Shown: positions 34,311-45,250 of the stretch, piece by piece | Position numbering within the stretch: position 1 is the first letter of the stretch | Layout: the number at the start of each line of letters is the position of its first letter | From: Patiria miniata | Lineage: Eukaryota > Echinodermata > Asteroidea > Valvatida > Asterinidae | Reading direction: 5' to 3' | DNA: 64,000 nucleotides | NCBI RefSeq assembly: GCF_015706575.1 | Contig: NW_024037053.1 | Span: forward strand, 2,666,001-2,730,000 | Program-made: the position numbers and the translations under genes | Notes under the pieces: model-generated | What the model saw: only the letters and a program-made list of their open reading frames with translations | Database searches by the model: none | Told to the model about the DNA's origin: nothing

Positions 34311-34807
34311 TACAGGTTGAGTAAAAAAAAGCATAACCCAAATGTCGGGACTATTGTTTTAGTGAAGTTCTTCATGTAGCACTTTGAAAATCTAGGATAT
34401 GAAAGCCCAATTCATAAGCTTTCTTTAGTACAAGAATCATTCAAATCACTCATGTACTTTTCAATTTACGGAAGTTTAAACACAAACACCGTTTTAAAGT
34501 TCTGTCCACGGATCACATAAGTAAGTTTTCTTTCAGCAAAACGAAAACAATTCTCATAGGAATGCATGTAAATTGTTTTCGTTTTGCTGAAAGAACACTT
34601 ACCTTTTTTGTGAACTTTAAAACGGTGTTTGTGTTCAAAATGCCATAACTTGAAAAGTACATGAGCGATTTGAATGATTCTTGTACTAAAAGAAAGCTCA
34701 TCAATTGGGCTTTCTCATCCTAGATTTGAAAGTGCTACGGTACATGCAGAACTTCATTTAAAAATTGGTCCTGCCATTTGGGATGCGTTTTTTTGACTCA
34801 CTCTGTA
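34311..34807. mobile_element. Giant fold-back element, TA-flanked
   Basis: Both outer ends read TA then CAG(G/A)(G/T)TGAGT.AAAAAAA on opposite strands. Nearly the whole 490 bp folds on itself with arms of about 240 bp. The inner 25 bp of each arm, beginning TTCTTTCAGCAAAACGAAAA, are exactly complementary around a 19-base spacer near 34565. TA duplications and GGGTGAGTCAAAA-type ends suggest a Tc1/mariner-like origin. The antiparallel 34513-34704 frame is a by-product. Confidence 0.85.
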
Positions 34808-35017
34808 GGAATGAGAGTTCCATACCGGTACCTGGCCTTGGATAATTGGTGATATTGAAAATATTAGCAGACTGATCAGTTGTCCTCACGAGACAGAGAA
34901 TTGATTATTTAAGAGTGCATCAACCAGTTAAATGAAGGTATCACTTAATCTTTCCGTCCTTATGTTACGTCCTCATCTTTCCCAATATCTTGTTGTCATT
35001 CTCATTCCAAGTACAAG
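34808..35017. other. Short spacer, no gene
   Basis: Unique-looking AT-rich DNA before the tandem duplication. Confidence 0.4.
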
Positions 35018-35292
35018 TACATGTATTTTCTGTCCTCATTTTCCATGTTTTCTTTTAAAAGTGCGTCCCGTTGAACATTCGCTTTTTCCTTCGTCCAGCA
35101 AATCCCTACACATGTATAATCTTCCATGGCTGATGAAAGGAAGGGAAAAAAAGTACATGTATTTTCTGTCCTCCCCATTTTCCATGTTTTCCTTTAAAAG
35201 TGGGTCCCGTTGAACATTTGCTTTTTTCTCCGTCCGTCAAATCCCTACACATGTAAAATCTTCCATGGCTGATGAAAGGAAGGGAAAAAAAA
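35018..35292 (+). repeat. Two-copy tandem duplication, unit about 137 bp
   Basis: Units 35018-35153 and 35154-35292 share TACATGTATTTTCTGTCCTC, TCCCGTTGAACATT, CAAATCCCTACACATGTA and CTTCCATGGCTGATGAAAGG. Identity is about 90%. The 34932-35213 frame runs across the junction and is not considered a gene. Confidence 0.9.
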
Positions 35293-35870
35293 GAAAAGTG
35301 AAACGAACAAAAAAAGAAAGAAAGAGGAGCCGAGCATCAAACCGGGGGAGCTGTTTTGGGAGAAGATAATGAATTCCAGAATCGGTTCCGGAAGAGTTCC
35401 TTTCTCTCCCAGGCAGACCAGGGGGGCGGGTAGCATTACAGCTTGATTTCATTAGACCCTCCACAGAATTTAGTCTTTCAGCCAGCTGAGGCAGTGATAT
35501 TGAGAAGAAGGACCAAAGATCTGCGAGGCCCATCCCCCTTACCCCCCTCCCCCCCCCACAAAAATTGGCGTGGGGTGTACCGTGAAGCTCTTGTGATATT
35601 TTAACATTTTTATTCCTGAGGAGAGTTAAGATGTTTGATAGATGAAAGGTCCCAACAAAAAAATAATTTATCTCTCCCGTAAGGCAAGCCAAAATTTTAT
35701 CAGCTGAATATAGCACCAGCTGTAGATGGCATTCCGTCTCTTAAAGGCAAAGAATTCTGTGCTCAAAGAGTTAAAGCAGGCAGGCAGGCAGGCTTGGGAG
35801 GGTGTGACATTGTTCTTCATAACACCATTTAGTATCCAGCAATACCATATGTTAGAGCCAGAACCATTTC
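35293..35870. other. No gene recognised; purine- and C-rich tracts
   Basis: The longest minus frame here (35237-35716, 159 aa) runs into the tandem repeat and through a C homopolymer. Its GC-rich middle (35340-35560) shows no recognisable domain. A (CAGG)n microsatellite lies at 35777-35792. Confidence 0.4.
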
Positions 35871-36440
35871 TTAAAGGGGCCATGACATTATTTTTTTTCT
35901 GAGGAACATATTTTGTGCAACTTTCTACTCCTCTTAAATGTATGAAAACTATTTGACATCCCTTTTTTAATTCAAAAATACACTTCTTTAAACATTTAAA
36001 ATGTTCCATCTTCTCCGGGTAACAGAGGGCGCTGTTGCTGTGATGTCATTTCAGGAAGACACTGTTCAGTTTAGGGGTATTCTGTTCAAATTGCGAACCC
36101 AAACATTTGCTCATTGAAAACATTTGTGAGAAAAGTTTGCTCATTGGCTTACTGCCAGGTACCGACACAACAACAAATCACCAAAGAAAAGCAAATATAT
36201 GACAGCAAAATATCCAAAATTCCGGCAACTTTTGGTGCTCCAATAAATGTAACATTGAGGTTTCTGCCTGAAATGACATCACAATTTTGCTCATGAATAT
36301 GTAACTTTGCATTTGCATAAAAACCAAAAAGGTACCAAAATACCCTTGAAAATGGCAAAATGAAAATTGAAAATAAGGTTTGCAGGCACCCATTCACGGA
36401 TTCGCCGAATTACAAACCAGCTACTAATGGAAATTTCCAA
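35871..36440 (-). mobile_element. Chimeric TTAA element: family C plus family B piece
   Basis: It begins TTAAAGGGGCCATGACATTA. To about 36360 it is the reverse of the family C copy at 53166-53741: CAACTTTCTACTCCTCTTAA, AACACTGTTCAGTTTAGGGG, TGACATCACAATTTTGCTCA. From about 36370 it instead carries the complement of the family B segment (CACCCATTCACGGATTCGCC, GGAAATTTCCAAAA) seen at 33061-33115. No closing TTAA end was found. The junction records recombination between families. Confidence 0.75.
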
Positions 36441-37080
36441 AAATGTTGATTTTCATGTATCATTCTGTACTCAGAATTAATTCCAAGTCACGCATTTCAT
36501 AAAAATATTCAGAGCTGGAATGTCTTCTGATGCACCTGTAGTGAATATTCCTCTATATACCGGTAAGAGTCTATTTGTGCTCTAGAATTCCCTCGTTTAA
36601 TTTTGACCTATTCACGTCTATTGTCCCATTCACCTGACTCTAATTTCCTTCTCTTTGACAAAAACTGATTACGACAATCGTCCGCATTCCGGGTGACCTC
36701 GGTTAAGTTAGCAGACTTCATCCCTACCCTCAGGACACGCCGAAGAAAGAAAGTAAAAAAAAAATATTCAAAACGATTCCCACCGGTACTTACCCACGCA
36801 GATTTACCGGGGAGGACACGGAATTACCATACCGTATAAACCGGAGAGACACACACAAAAACCTTGGTTAGGAAAACCTTGGTCACATCATCATCACCAA
36901 TATTGACGAGGATTCTTCTAAGCAGGTGTGAGGCTTTGATGCGTGTGTGTCGGGGAAACCCTATCGTTGTCCTCTCTCTTGTTTCAGTCCTCAGAAAACA
37001 GAAAAAAAACAAAAACAGGCAATCTGTGAAGTGTTTTCTCGGCATATGTGTGGGCAGTTAAAATATACATGTATTGCCCT
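36441..37080. other. No gene seen
   Basis: Mixed composition, with TTCCGGGTGACCTCGGTTAAG near 36690. The opposing 36824-37061 frames are not recognisable. Confidence 0.4.
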
Positions 37081-37139
37081 TTTTTTCTACTTCTTCTTCA
37101 TCTTCTTCATCTTCTTCTTTTTCTTCTTCTTCTTCTTCG
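37081..37139 (+). repeat. CTT-type microsatellite
   Basis: An almost pure TTC/TCT run with occasional CAT interruptions. It abuts the start of the tandem array. Confidence 0.9.
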
Positions 37140-39170
37140 TTGGTTTGATTTGAGCCTCGAAGCCCGGCTTGGTTTAGTCATTGTAGGGTTGTGGGTATGG
37201 GTGATGGATGTGCATTAATGCTGTGCCGTTTGCGATTTCCCAGTTCTGTCTCAAGCATGAGGCCTTGCAAAAGGGTTGGGAGTCTCAGAGTCGGTTTTGT
37301 AGTCGAGGAAAAGAAAACCTAAAACAAAAAGGGCACAAAAAAATAGGCATGTACTACTTACCGGTACTTCCTGAGGACCGACACACAAAGGGAGAACAAC
37401 AGTGTCCTCGGGTGTTGGGTCTTTTGTTGAAATCTGGTCCTCGATCATACGGTTATTTGCATAGACTATGGGAGAGTGTTGTATTTCAGGGACAAAGGGA
37501 AACACAAAGCAATGTCCTCGGGAGTAAAGTAAAACATGACTGTGTAGGACTGACACACAAAGGGAGAATAACAGTGTCTTCAGGCATTGGGTCTTTTGTT
37601 GGAAACTGTCCTCGATCATACGGTTATTTGCATAGACTATGGGAGAGTGTTATATTTCAGGGACAAAGGGAAACACAAAGCAATGTCCTCGGGAGTAACG
37701 TAAAACATGACTGTGTGTACTCGGAAGTGTTCCTTGGCGTATGTGTATATTTGGGAGGATGATATTGTTTCCTCTTTGGATTTTATTAAGGCCTCTTAGT
37801 CCGGATGGCTAGGAAGTCACCATTGGTTGCTGTGCCATCCGTTTTTTTAAGCATGAGGCCTTGCTAGAGGGACGAGGGGTTCGGAATCAGTGTTGTAGTT
37901 GAGGGAAAATGCCTGTACTTGGAAACATTCTCTGGCAAACACATTATGTACAGTATGTGTGGGCAGATGAATCAGTTTTTTTCAGTGTTGGTTTGATTGG
38001 GCTTCTGTGTCTGGATGGTTTGGTTAGTCAGTGTTGGAGTGTGGGTGTAGGAGATGGCCATGAGCTGATGCCGTGCTATTCCGTAGTTTCTCAGTGCCGT
38101 CTCAAGCATGAGGCCACGCGAGAGGTTTTGGAATCTCAGAATCAGTGTAGACGAGGTGAAAAAAAAAACCCCAAAACAGAAACAAAAGGTATACGCTGGA
38201 GCGTTCTTCGGCATACTTATGTGTGAGAGCAGATGATATTTTTTTCTTCCTTGGTTTGATTTAGGCCTCCAAATCTGGATGGCTCCTGGTTAGTCACTGT
38301 TTGGTTGTGGGTGATGAAAAAGAGTTAATGCTATGCCGTCCAAGATTCCCCAGCGCTGTCTCAAGTGTGAGGCGCGCAAGAGGGTTTGGCGGCTCAGAAT
38401 CAGTGATGCAGTTTTGGAAAAGAAAGCCGAAAAAAAAAGCTTACTCGGACTTGTGTTGAATATGTGTGTGTGTGGGCAGATAAATCAGTTTTTTCCGTCG
38501 TTTGTTTGATGTGGGCATCTGTGTCTAGACGGCTTGGTTAGTCACTGTTGGGTTGTGGGTATGGTGGTGATGAGCTAATGCTGTGCACGGATCCGCAGTA
38601 TGCTGTCTTAAGTGTGGGGCCTCGCAAGAGCGTTTGAAGGCTCAGAATCAGTGATGTAGTTTGGGAACAGAAAACTGAAAAAAGCATACTCATAAGTGTT
38701 GAATATGTGTGTGTGGGCAGATTAATCAGTTTTTTTTCCGTCGTTGGTTTGATGTGGGCATCTGTGTCTGGACGGCGCGGTTAGTCACTGTTGGGTTGTG
38801 GGTATAGGTGATGGTCATGAGCTAATGCTGTACCAGGATCCGCAGTGTCGTGCCGTCTTAAGTGTGGGGCCTCGCAAGAGCGTTTGAAGGCTCAGAATCA
38901 GTGATGTAGTTTGGGAACAGAAAACCGTAAAAAGCATACTCATAAGTGTTGAATATGTGTGTGTGGGCAGATTAATCAGGTTTTTTTTTCCCCGTCGTTG
39001 GTTTGATGTGGGCATCTGTGTCTGGACAGCTCGGTTAGTCACTGTTGGGTTGTGGGTGTAGGTGATGGTCATGAGCTGATGCTGTGCCATCCGCAGTATG
39101 CTGTCTTGAGTGTGGGGCCTAGCAAGAGGGTTTTGAGGCTCGGAGCGGGGTATAGCCATCGCGTACAAAA
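37138..39170 (+). repeat. Minisatellite-like array, unit about 250 bp
   Basis: Units begin with a TTGGTTTGAT phrase at about 37141, 37774 (diverged), 37989, 38252, 38502, 38745 and 38999. Each has 'GTTAGTCACTGTTGGGTTGTGGGT', 'GATG..CATGAGCTAATGCTGTGCC', 'CTGTCTTAAGTGTGGGGCCT', 'GCAAGAG.GTTT' and 'CTCAGAATCAGTGATG' blocks. The last three units are about 90% alike; the first ones are more diverged and interrupted by the duplication at 37375. Reading frames change between units, so it is not coding. Confidence 0.88.
37375..37716 (+). repeat. Recent 171-172 bp tandem duplication within the array
   Basis: Copies 37375-37546 and 37547-37716 are about 95% identical (CGATCATACGGTTATTTGCA, AGGGACAAAGGGAAACACAA). 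A 184-residue open frame (37208-37762) spans both, and the spacing of 171 over the better part keeps frame, so the peptide SYGYLHRLWESV is repeated. I see no homology and treat the frame as chance within the satellite. Confidence 0.85.
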
Positions 39171-40195
39171 TCAGTTGATTGTGATTTTAGGCTTTGCATG
39201 GTGGGGAGCACAGCTTAAGAGAAGATTGTTGTAACTCCATGTTAAGAGAACTACAGGCAACATGCATACCCAGCATGAAAGTGAATGCGAATGCAAATTT
39301 GTGACAAATCTCTGCAAATATTTTTCGCAGTGAATTTGCAAAAAAATGTCGCACAGATTTTAATTTGGACAAATTGTGCTGTGGCTGTTTGTACATGAGG
39401 TCAAAGTCAAACCAGCCTCAATTTCAAAAACAGACTTGGTTTTCGAGAACTGGTAATCAGTCAGTATATTAAATACCTTCACTTTATGGAGAATGAAATC
39501 ATTAAATAGTAAAGAGACCGATCCAATGTAAATCACTGATTTGTGACAAAATGCAGCAAGCTACGTTTACATATGTACCGGTAGCAGGCTCACAGCTTGG
39601 ATACCCGAAATTGGTGGTCTTAATTTGAAAACTAGCCCTGCCCTACGTTGTTGGGCAGTTATATTTGTGTTTAATATTTTAATTCTGGTATCCAAAAAGT
39701 TGCAGGGTATCAACAAATATGGTCACAATTTATGAAATGATTCCTGGGTTTTGATGTTAAAACAAACAACAAATTGTCGTTGAGTACATTTTTGTAATAA
39801 TCTGTAAAAGATACTGGTATTAAGATCACTATCCCACAATTTTTTTTTCTTTAGTCATTGTTTACAAAACACACTACCAACATAAATCACAATTCCTTGA
39901 TGGAACTGAAGTGAGAAAAGTAGAAACTTCACACCGTATTGTACAGCCAAGCGAACTGATTAAAAACCACAAATCTTCTTCCTCTCATATATTGATTTCC
40001 AGACACTTTTGAAAAAAAAAAAAAAATCCCCTGAAATTTCCATCGCCTGCGTGAAACCTCTTCACGCAGCGCAGATTGATCTGGCAAGAAGTTTGGACCC
40101 TGATTTTCTGAGTTACTAAATAACACGACTGTGAAGGGTGTACTCCAAAGACGAAACGTTTTCAATCAAAGTCCTCTTGGGTTGACAAAGCAAGG
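39171..40195. other. No gene seen
   Basis: AT-rich; the phrase GAATGCGAATGCAAATTTG near 39285 is locally repetitive. No recognisable element. Confidence 0.45.
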
Positions 40196-40345
40196 GCACC
40201 TTTATCATGGAGCCGCGAAGTTTAGACATGTTCTCAGCACAAGGAAATACGTGCTTAGCAAAACTGGTTACCAACCAAAATACCATGCAATTAATACTGC
40301 ATGTAACTGGTTCCCAGTTGATTTTCTCTTAACACATACATTTGT
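40196..40345. mobile_element. Fragment related to the Harbinger-like fold-back
   Basis: Words such as GTGCTTAGCAAAACTGGTTA, CCAACCAAAATACCATG and CTGGTTCCCAGTTGATTTTC match the arm layout of the 30584 element at moderate identity. The terminal GGGCCC is not preserved. Confidence 0.5.
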
Positions 40346-40500
40346 TAAAGGTACTGAAACAACATTTGCAAACATTATAAAACAAAACTACCAACTTATT
40401 ATGAAATACCTTACTTGACTGTAAGTGTATAATAGTCTCCATCATCCTGTGAAATCATGGCACCTGGTGTGCTGTCATTTGCAAAAAAAGTGGAATCAAT
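40346..40500 (+). mobile_element. Family A MITE fragment (left third)
   Basis: AACAACATTTGCAAACATTA, ACTACCAACTTATTATGAAATACC and ATCCTGTGAAATCATGGCAC with GTGTGCTGTCATTTGCAAAA match the first 150 bp of copies 4-6. It ends before the palindrome. Confidence 0.8.
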
Positions 40501-41529
40501 TTCTTTTTGGCAAAATGTATCTGCAGAGTTTGAAGGTGTAGTAAATGCTCTACACAATGGTCTTTATCCCATCTCATTTGGACACTCCAGTCCAGAGATA
40601 CAGCTAATTAAATGAAAGGACTTGAATTCCAAGTTGGGCCACTTTTCAGATTATCTGGTATCTAATGAAAGGCATTCACATGCCAAGAAGATACCAGACA
40701 TAATCTAAAAAGTGGCCCCAACAGATTTTGACGGCCTTTAAAAGCTTTGCCGTCACTTTTAAACAAAAGGTCCAAATCACACCAAACAGGAATCCTGTCA
40801 GAGGTAAAGAAACACCTTATTATCTCATAATTTCTTTTTTACAAAAACACAAAACGATTTTGTTTCCTCAGAAAAAAACATGTTATTTGACTGCTAATTT
40901 TTTTGGGGAGACTCGTCGTATTTTAGTGTACCCACATGTTTCCCGATATTGGCTCTAGAAATCTTGAGAGGCAAACTTAAATTGCAGGATAGGAGTAGTT
41001 CAACTGTCATTCAACTGGTCCATTGCAAAGCCAAATTTCGTCTTGAGTATTTCCACGAAGTTGTCTTCAAAAACAAGAGCAAAAAAAAAAAAACGAATGT
41101 GGAAGATAGAGTCGGGCAAACGAGAGAGTAAAGATTTCCCCGGGGCGTAAAAATATAATAGCCTGGCACGTTGATGAAGACCATTTCACCTGGCGCTGTG
41201 GGGCCCCTGGGTCTATTATCACCACGCACTTGTTTAATCTTACCGTAGCGTGCCAGTATATATATCCTGGGCAGCCGATTATTAATACCGTACCTTTTGG
41301 ATACCTCCAGAGAAACGATTGATCCTGGAATTATTTACTGCAAGGGCAGTAAATAAGTTTGGATTGAAAGAAGGGAAAAATGGTTTACAATTGCGTTGCT
41401 GTTTGCTTTATTGTTTTCATATAGTAAGGCTTTTTAAATTTAGTTAGATTTGATCTTTGTTGAGGTGGTTTTGTTTTGGTGGAATTTTTTTTTTTTGGGG
41501 GGGGGAACACTTTGTACTTATTTTTACTC
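40501..41529. other. No gene seen apart from the hairpin listed separately
   Basis: The 41160-41240 part is GC-rich (GGCGCTGTGGGGCCCCTGGG) without a recognisable repeat match or frame. Confidence 0.35.
40633..40722. ncRNA. 90-nt imperfect hairpin, possible small-RNA precursor
   Basis: GTTGGGCCACTTTTCAGATT with ATCTGGTATC pairs with GATACCAGACATAATC and TAAAAAGTGGCCCCAAC. Arms are about 42 nt with a few bulges and a very short loop (around TTCACA). Size and imperfect pairing resemble a microRNA precursor, but a decayed short fold-back transposon would look the same. Transcription is unknown. Confidence 0.35.
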
Positions 41530-42110
41530 TACAGGGCAAGTCAAAAAAGAAAGAGACCAAACTAGAAAAACATATCTATTTCATAAAAATAACATAGGTA
41601 TAAAGTACATGTTAGTGAATAGTACCGGTAGCTGTGAAAATTTCACGTAATTTGCATACTTTATTCCCAAGTTATGTCTATCTGGAAAAAAAAATCACAA
41701 AATTCAGCTGTTCACACTGATCATTTACCATTCTACGAACTGATGAATACCCTTCAAATGCAATAAAACAAGGACGTTTTCCCACCTTCATGAATGAACG
41801 AAAACTTGCAAAGGAAAACAGACAAAAATCACCATCAATATTTCAGAAAAACAGAGAGTTGACAAGTCCTTACTCAAAATGCAAAATCTTACAATAAAAA
41901 TAATGTTTTAAGTCTTGACTCAAATGATTAAAATTTTATTTGAATTTGAATGCCTGTGTGTAATCTGTAATTCTCACTCAGTTGAATAGCTTCCAATGGC
42001 ATTCCATGGACAGCTATAAAAATAGATTATTTAGGTACATGTAAACATGCATTACTTCTAATAGCATGGATCAATTTCAATTTAAGTAATTTTTTTTTTC
42101 TTCAGATTTG
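41530..42110 (+). mobile_element. Left-end copy of a TA-flanked element (family X)
   Basis: TA then CAGGGCAAGTCAAAAAAG resembles the CAGGGTGAGTCAAAA end seen at 34311 and 45221. The 41810-42080 part matches 44854-45120 in the same orientation (GACAAAAATCACC, GTCTTGACTCA, GGACAGCTATAAAAATAGATT, TAATAGCATGGATCA). Its own right end is not recognised. Confidence 0.65.
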
Positions 42111-43250
42111 AGTGGATAGGTTCTGTAATCACATACCTGTATTCATGATCCTTGGTAAAATGAAAAAGGATTTACCAATTGGCTAGTACGTTACATTCGT
42201 CATCATCAATAAACTCATTCAGCATTTATTAAAAATGAAAATGTGTTGTATTTTAATAATCATTGTACATGGTTAATGCTGATAAAACGTTGGATGAAAA
42301 GTTGACATGAATTGGGCGTACAAGCCACCATTGATCTCCACAAAAAGATTCTGACGATAAACCATTTGATGAAAATAAATTGTTCTTCACTCGCCTGGAT
42401 CTCATTACAAACTGGAGAAACAAGCGCCAGTTTGTTTTTCTTTCCAATATGAAAATCCAAGGCCGCATTACCAAATATTTAATAAATCGGAATGGATTGA
42501 TCGGACATTGCTGCAGTACTGAATAATGGGGGGGGGGGGGGGGGGGGGGGGTCGTAAGCAGTTGATCGATAAAACCTCACTGTACCAAACCAAGTTTTTT
42601 GCACGGCACACTCATTTGTTACATGTGTCGTCATCGTGTCCGTGGGGCAGGTTAGCATCTGTCACTTGACATTGTGCCTAACAACAGGTGAGCTAATGGG
42701 AAGGATTGGCAGTCAAGCCGGCCTCAATTATACGTGGGGAGGAATCTCTTCATAATTTAATATTCGGGTAATATTTCAAGTAATTCGTTTTAACCGCTCA
42801 TGTCAGTAAATGTCACGTCTCCTGTCAATATAGATTTTAATATAAAAGTGACAGTTCATTGTGCCCAATATGACTGCACAGTCACGTGAAACTGCTCCCA
42901 TTTTCATTACATCATTGTAAAGATCGATTCTGAAGATGTAATTAATTTTGTTGGGGTAGAAGCCTTCATCGTCATTTTTTTTGCGATATTGCTGCAATCT
43001 ACAATATTGGACAATGATTGAATGACTTAAATATTGGTGAAAGATCAATATTTAGGCCTATATTAATTACTAGCTGCTTATTCGTTTTTCCCCATTAATT
43101 TGGGAATTTTCCAGTATCCTCATCCACAGCAAAACAAATTGTTTGAACAAAACAACCCCCCCCCAATAATTGCTGTTCTGCTCCCCAAAGAGGAGACCCC
43201 CCCCCAAAAAAAAAGTACATCTGAATTGCATTCTTGATTGAATCTCTGTT
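42111..43250. other. No gene seen
   Basis: AT-rich; contains the 24-G run listed separately, and C runs near 43155 and 43197. Confidence 0.45.
42528..42551 (+). repeat. 24-G homopolymer
   Basis: An uninterrupted run of G's. Length is unreliable in most sequencing data, and quadruplex formation is likely. Confidence 0.85.
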
Positions 43251-43502
43251 CAGTGGCATATCCAGCATTTACAGAAGGGGGGGGGGGACGCTGAAAATGG
43301 AGGCGAAACTTGAATATACAAGCGGGCATAGCTCATGTGGGTGAAACTTTCTGTCTTTAAAGTGATTAAATAACCAGTTGACAGCAGAAGAAATAGGAGA
43401 AAAAAGACAAGACATACCTCCTTTAAAAAAAATGTGAAAAAACAGGGGGGAAGGCCGGGAGGGGGCACGCACTGGTTGCACCCTCCTCTGGATTCGCTAC
43501 TG
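43251..43502. mobile_element. hAT-like MITE with CAGTGGC..ATCCAG ends
   Basis: CAGTGGCATATCCAGCA at the left is near-complementary to CTCTGGATTCGCTACTG at the right. G-rich sequence lies inside each end (GGGGGGGGGACGCTG; GGAGGGGGCACGC). The CAGTGGCG.ATCCAG ending is a familiar hAT-type terminus. No 8-bp duplication is visible. Confidence 0.6.
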
Positions 43503-44436
43503 GGTAATGAAAAGGTTGAAATACACTTTCAACTTTCCAGAGCTGAAAATGTAAGGGGTTTGCTCCCTTTCGAATATTTCTGGCTAAGTTACATGTATGT
43601 ACCACTCCCTCCCAAATGTATTGTACATAAAGTCCTCTTCAGCTGAACTGTACTAGCACTGCTCTGGTAATACTCTTAATGTAACCCTTCAATGATCATT
43701 TACAAGCTAGAGTAAGTACATGTACATGTCTAACCATGCATGTCATTTCTATAATCAATTACCCCGTACATGTACAATGATGAGAACAAATCCCTTTTTC
43801 TCTGTTAAATCACCAACCAAAATGCCAAGCCATGTGTTTTGCCTTGTTCTGTAGGCTGAACTTTGCCAAAATCTGCAGGCACGGGCTTGCAGTCTCAAGA
43901 ACCTCGCGACAGACTGACATTCTATCCTCGGAGAATACAGACACTCACTTCTAGCTGTTAAATGCCAAGGAAACTGTCGCATAATTGCCAGTCTTAAAGA
44001 TCTGTATCCTCTCCCCCCCCCCCCCCCCCCGAGAAAAATTTCGCTTCTCGCAACTCCAGGCAAGATGGCACTAATAGGGAGAATCCTGAGAGACCGTTCA
44101 GATCTGCGCAGGTCTGCATAAATGAAGACGATGATTACGATGATGATTGTAATGATGTTGTTAGTTTTTTTTCACGCCGTCTCTGTAAGTTCAAGGCAAG
44201 AGATATCATGCATGTGGTCCTCATGCAGCCATGAATTTGTAATGCTCCTAATCTCTCTTCCAAATGTCACTTTCATTTCTCATTGGCTTTGATTTCTTGA
44301 GGCTCTTAACCCTCAGCTGCTTCCAATAATAGCGTCAGGCTACTTTCTGATCCAACGCTTGACTGATCGTTTCCATGTTTTCAAGATTTGTTAGTGGAAA
44401 TCATGCATACATGTATAATGTACACATCTGAAGAAT
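43503..44436. other. No gene seen
   Basis: An 18-base C run ends near 44030. A loose ATGATGATG-type microsatellite is at 44125-44160. The 43755-44063 minus frame crosses the C run and is not accepted. Confidence 0.45.
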
Positions 44437-44850
44437 TTAAAGGCAGAGTAGATTACTTGCAGTTATCCAAAAAGTATTTGACAAAATTATTGTTGAAAAT
44501 CTTACGTGGTTTTACCAGTTCACGTCGGATGACGTGTATACACGCAAAGGTTTTGCGGTATTCGGAACGGATGACGGATAAACACGCAATGAGCGAGGCC
44601 GGAAATATCTGTCTGCGACCCGCTCGCAACGAGATACGCCGGATAAATTAGGGTATGCTACCCACAGATGATGGCCTGAACCCGTCTGGCGTTGAGGTTC
44701 CTGAAAAACAATCCCGCGCCTGGGACCGGTCAATTTAAAAAATAATTCTGGCGTGAAGTACTGGTAGATAGTGAGGCATTAAACTCCCTGTGAAATTAAT
44801 CTTTCTGGCATGCTGTCAGTTTGAAGAAAACAACAGAAGAAGGCGAAAAC
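44437..44850 (+). mobile_element. Family B MITE interrupted by another element
   Basis: The left end TTAAAGGCAGAGTAGATTAC with TTGCAGTTATCC and the later module TTAAACTCCCTGTGAAATTA, GGCATGCTGTCAGTTTGAAG are standard family B. Between them, at 44513-44766, lies foreign DNA. After about 44850 the B sequence gives way to family X sequence without the B right end. Confidence 0.82.
44513..44766. mobile_element. TA-flanked element nested in the family B copy
   Basis: TA|CCAGTTCACG at the left and CGTGAAGTACTGG|TA at the right are near-complementary (3-nt difference). The B sequence resumes exactly after it. Inside is the CpG-rich segment (44532-44662) shared with 275-402. The interior is not coding. 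TA duplication suggests a Tc1/mariner-like mechanism. Confidence 0.7.
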
Positions 44851-45222
44851 AAGACAAAAATCACCCTCATCATTTCAGTGAAAGACTTGATTTGTTCCTC
44901 GTTTACAAACACAAAATCTGACTGTGAAAATAATGCTTCAGTCTTGACTCACATTATTGAAATCTGACTTATTGAATGAGTGCGTGTAATCTCTGGTTGT
45001 CACTTGTCACTCAACTAAATAACTTCAAAGCATTCAGCATTCCACGGACAGCTGTAAAAATGGATTCTTTCAGTAAAACATGTGTAACTTCTGATAGCAT
45101 GGATCATTGCCAGTAATTCTTAGTGGAAGAACATTCTCGCTTAATACATGCTTCATTGGCGTATCAAATTTAATTACATTTTAAGGGGGAAAAATCATTA
45201 ATCTTTTGACTCACCCTGTACA
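44851..45222 (+). mobile_element. Right-end copy of the family X element
   Basis: Aligns with 41810-42080 and then runs to TTTTGACTCACCCTG|TA, the complement of the GGGTGAGTCAAAA-type end. It lacks the left part, where family B sequence stands instead. Confidence 0.65.
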
Positions 45223-45250
45223 ACATTAACCTGAACATAACAGGTGCATT

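Noticed and set aside
35237-35716. 159-residue minus-strand open frame
   Set aside because: It crosses a tandem duplication and a C homopolymer, with no recognisable domain.
37208-37762. 184-residue plus-strand open frame
   Set aside because: It runs through a tandem duplication in a minisatellite array; other units do not keep the frame and no homology is recognised.
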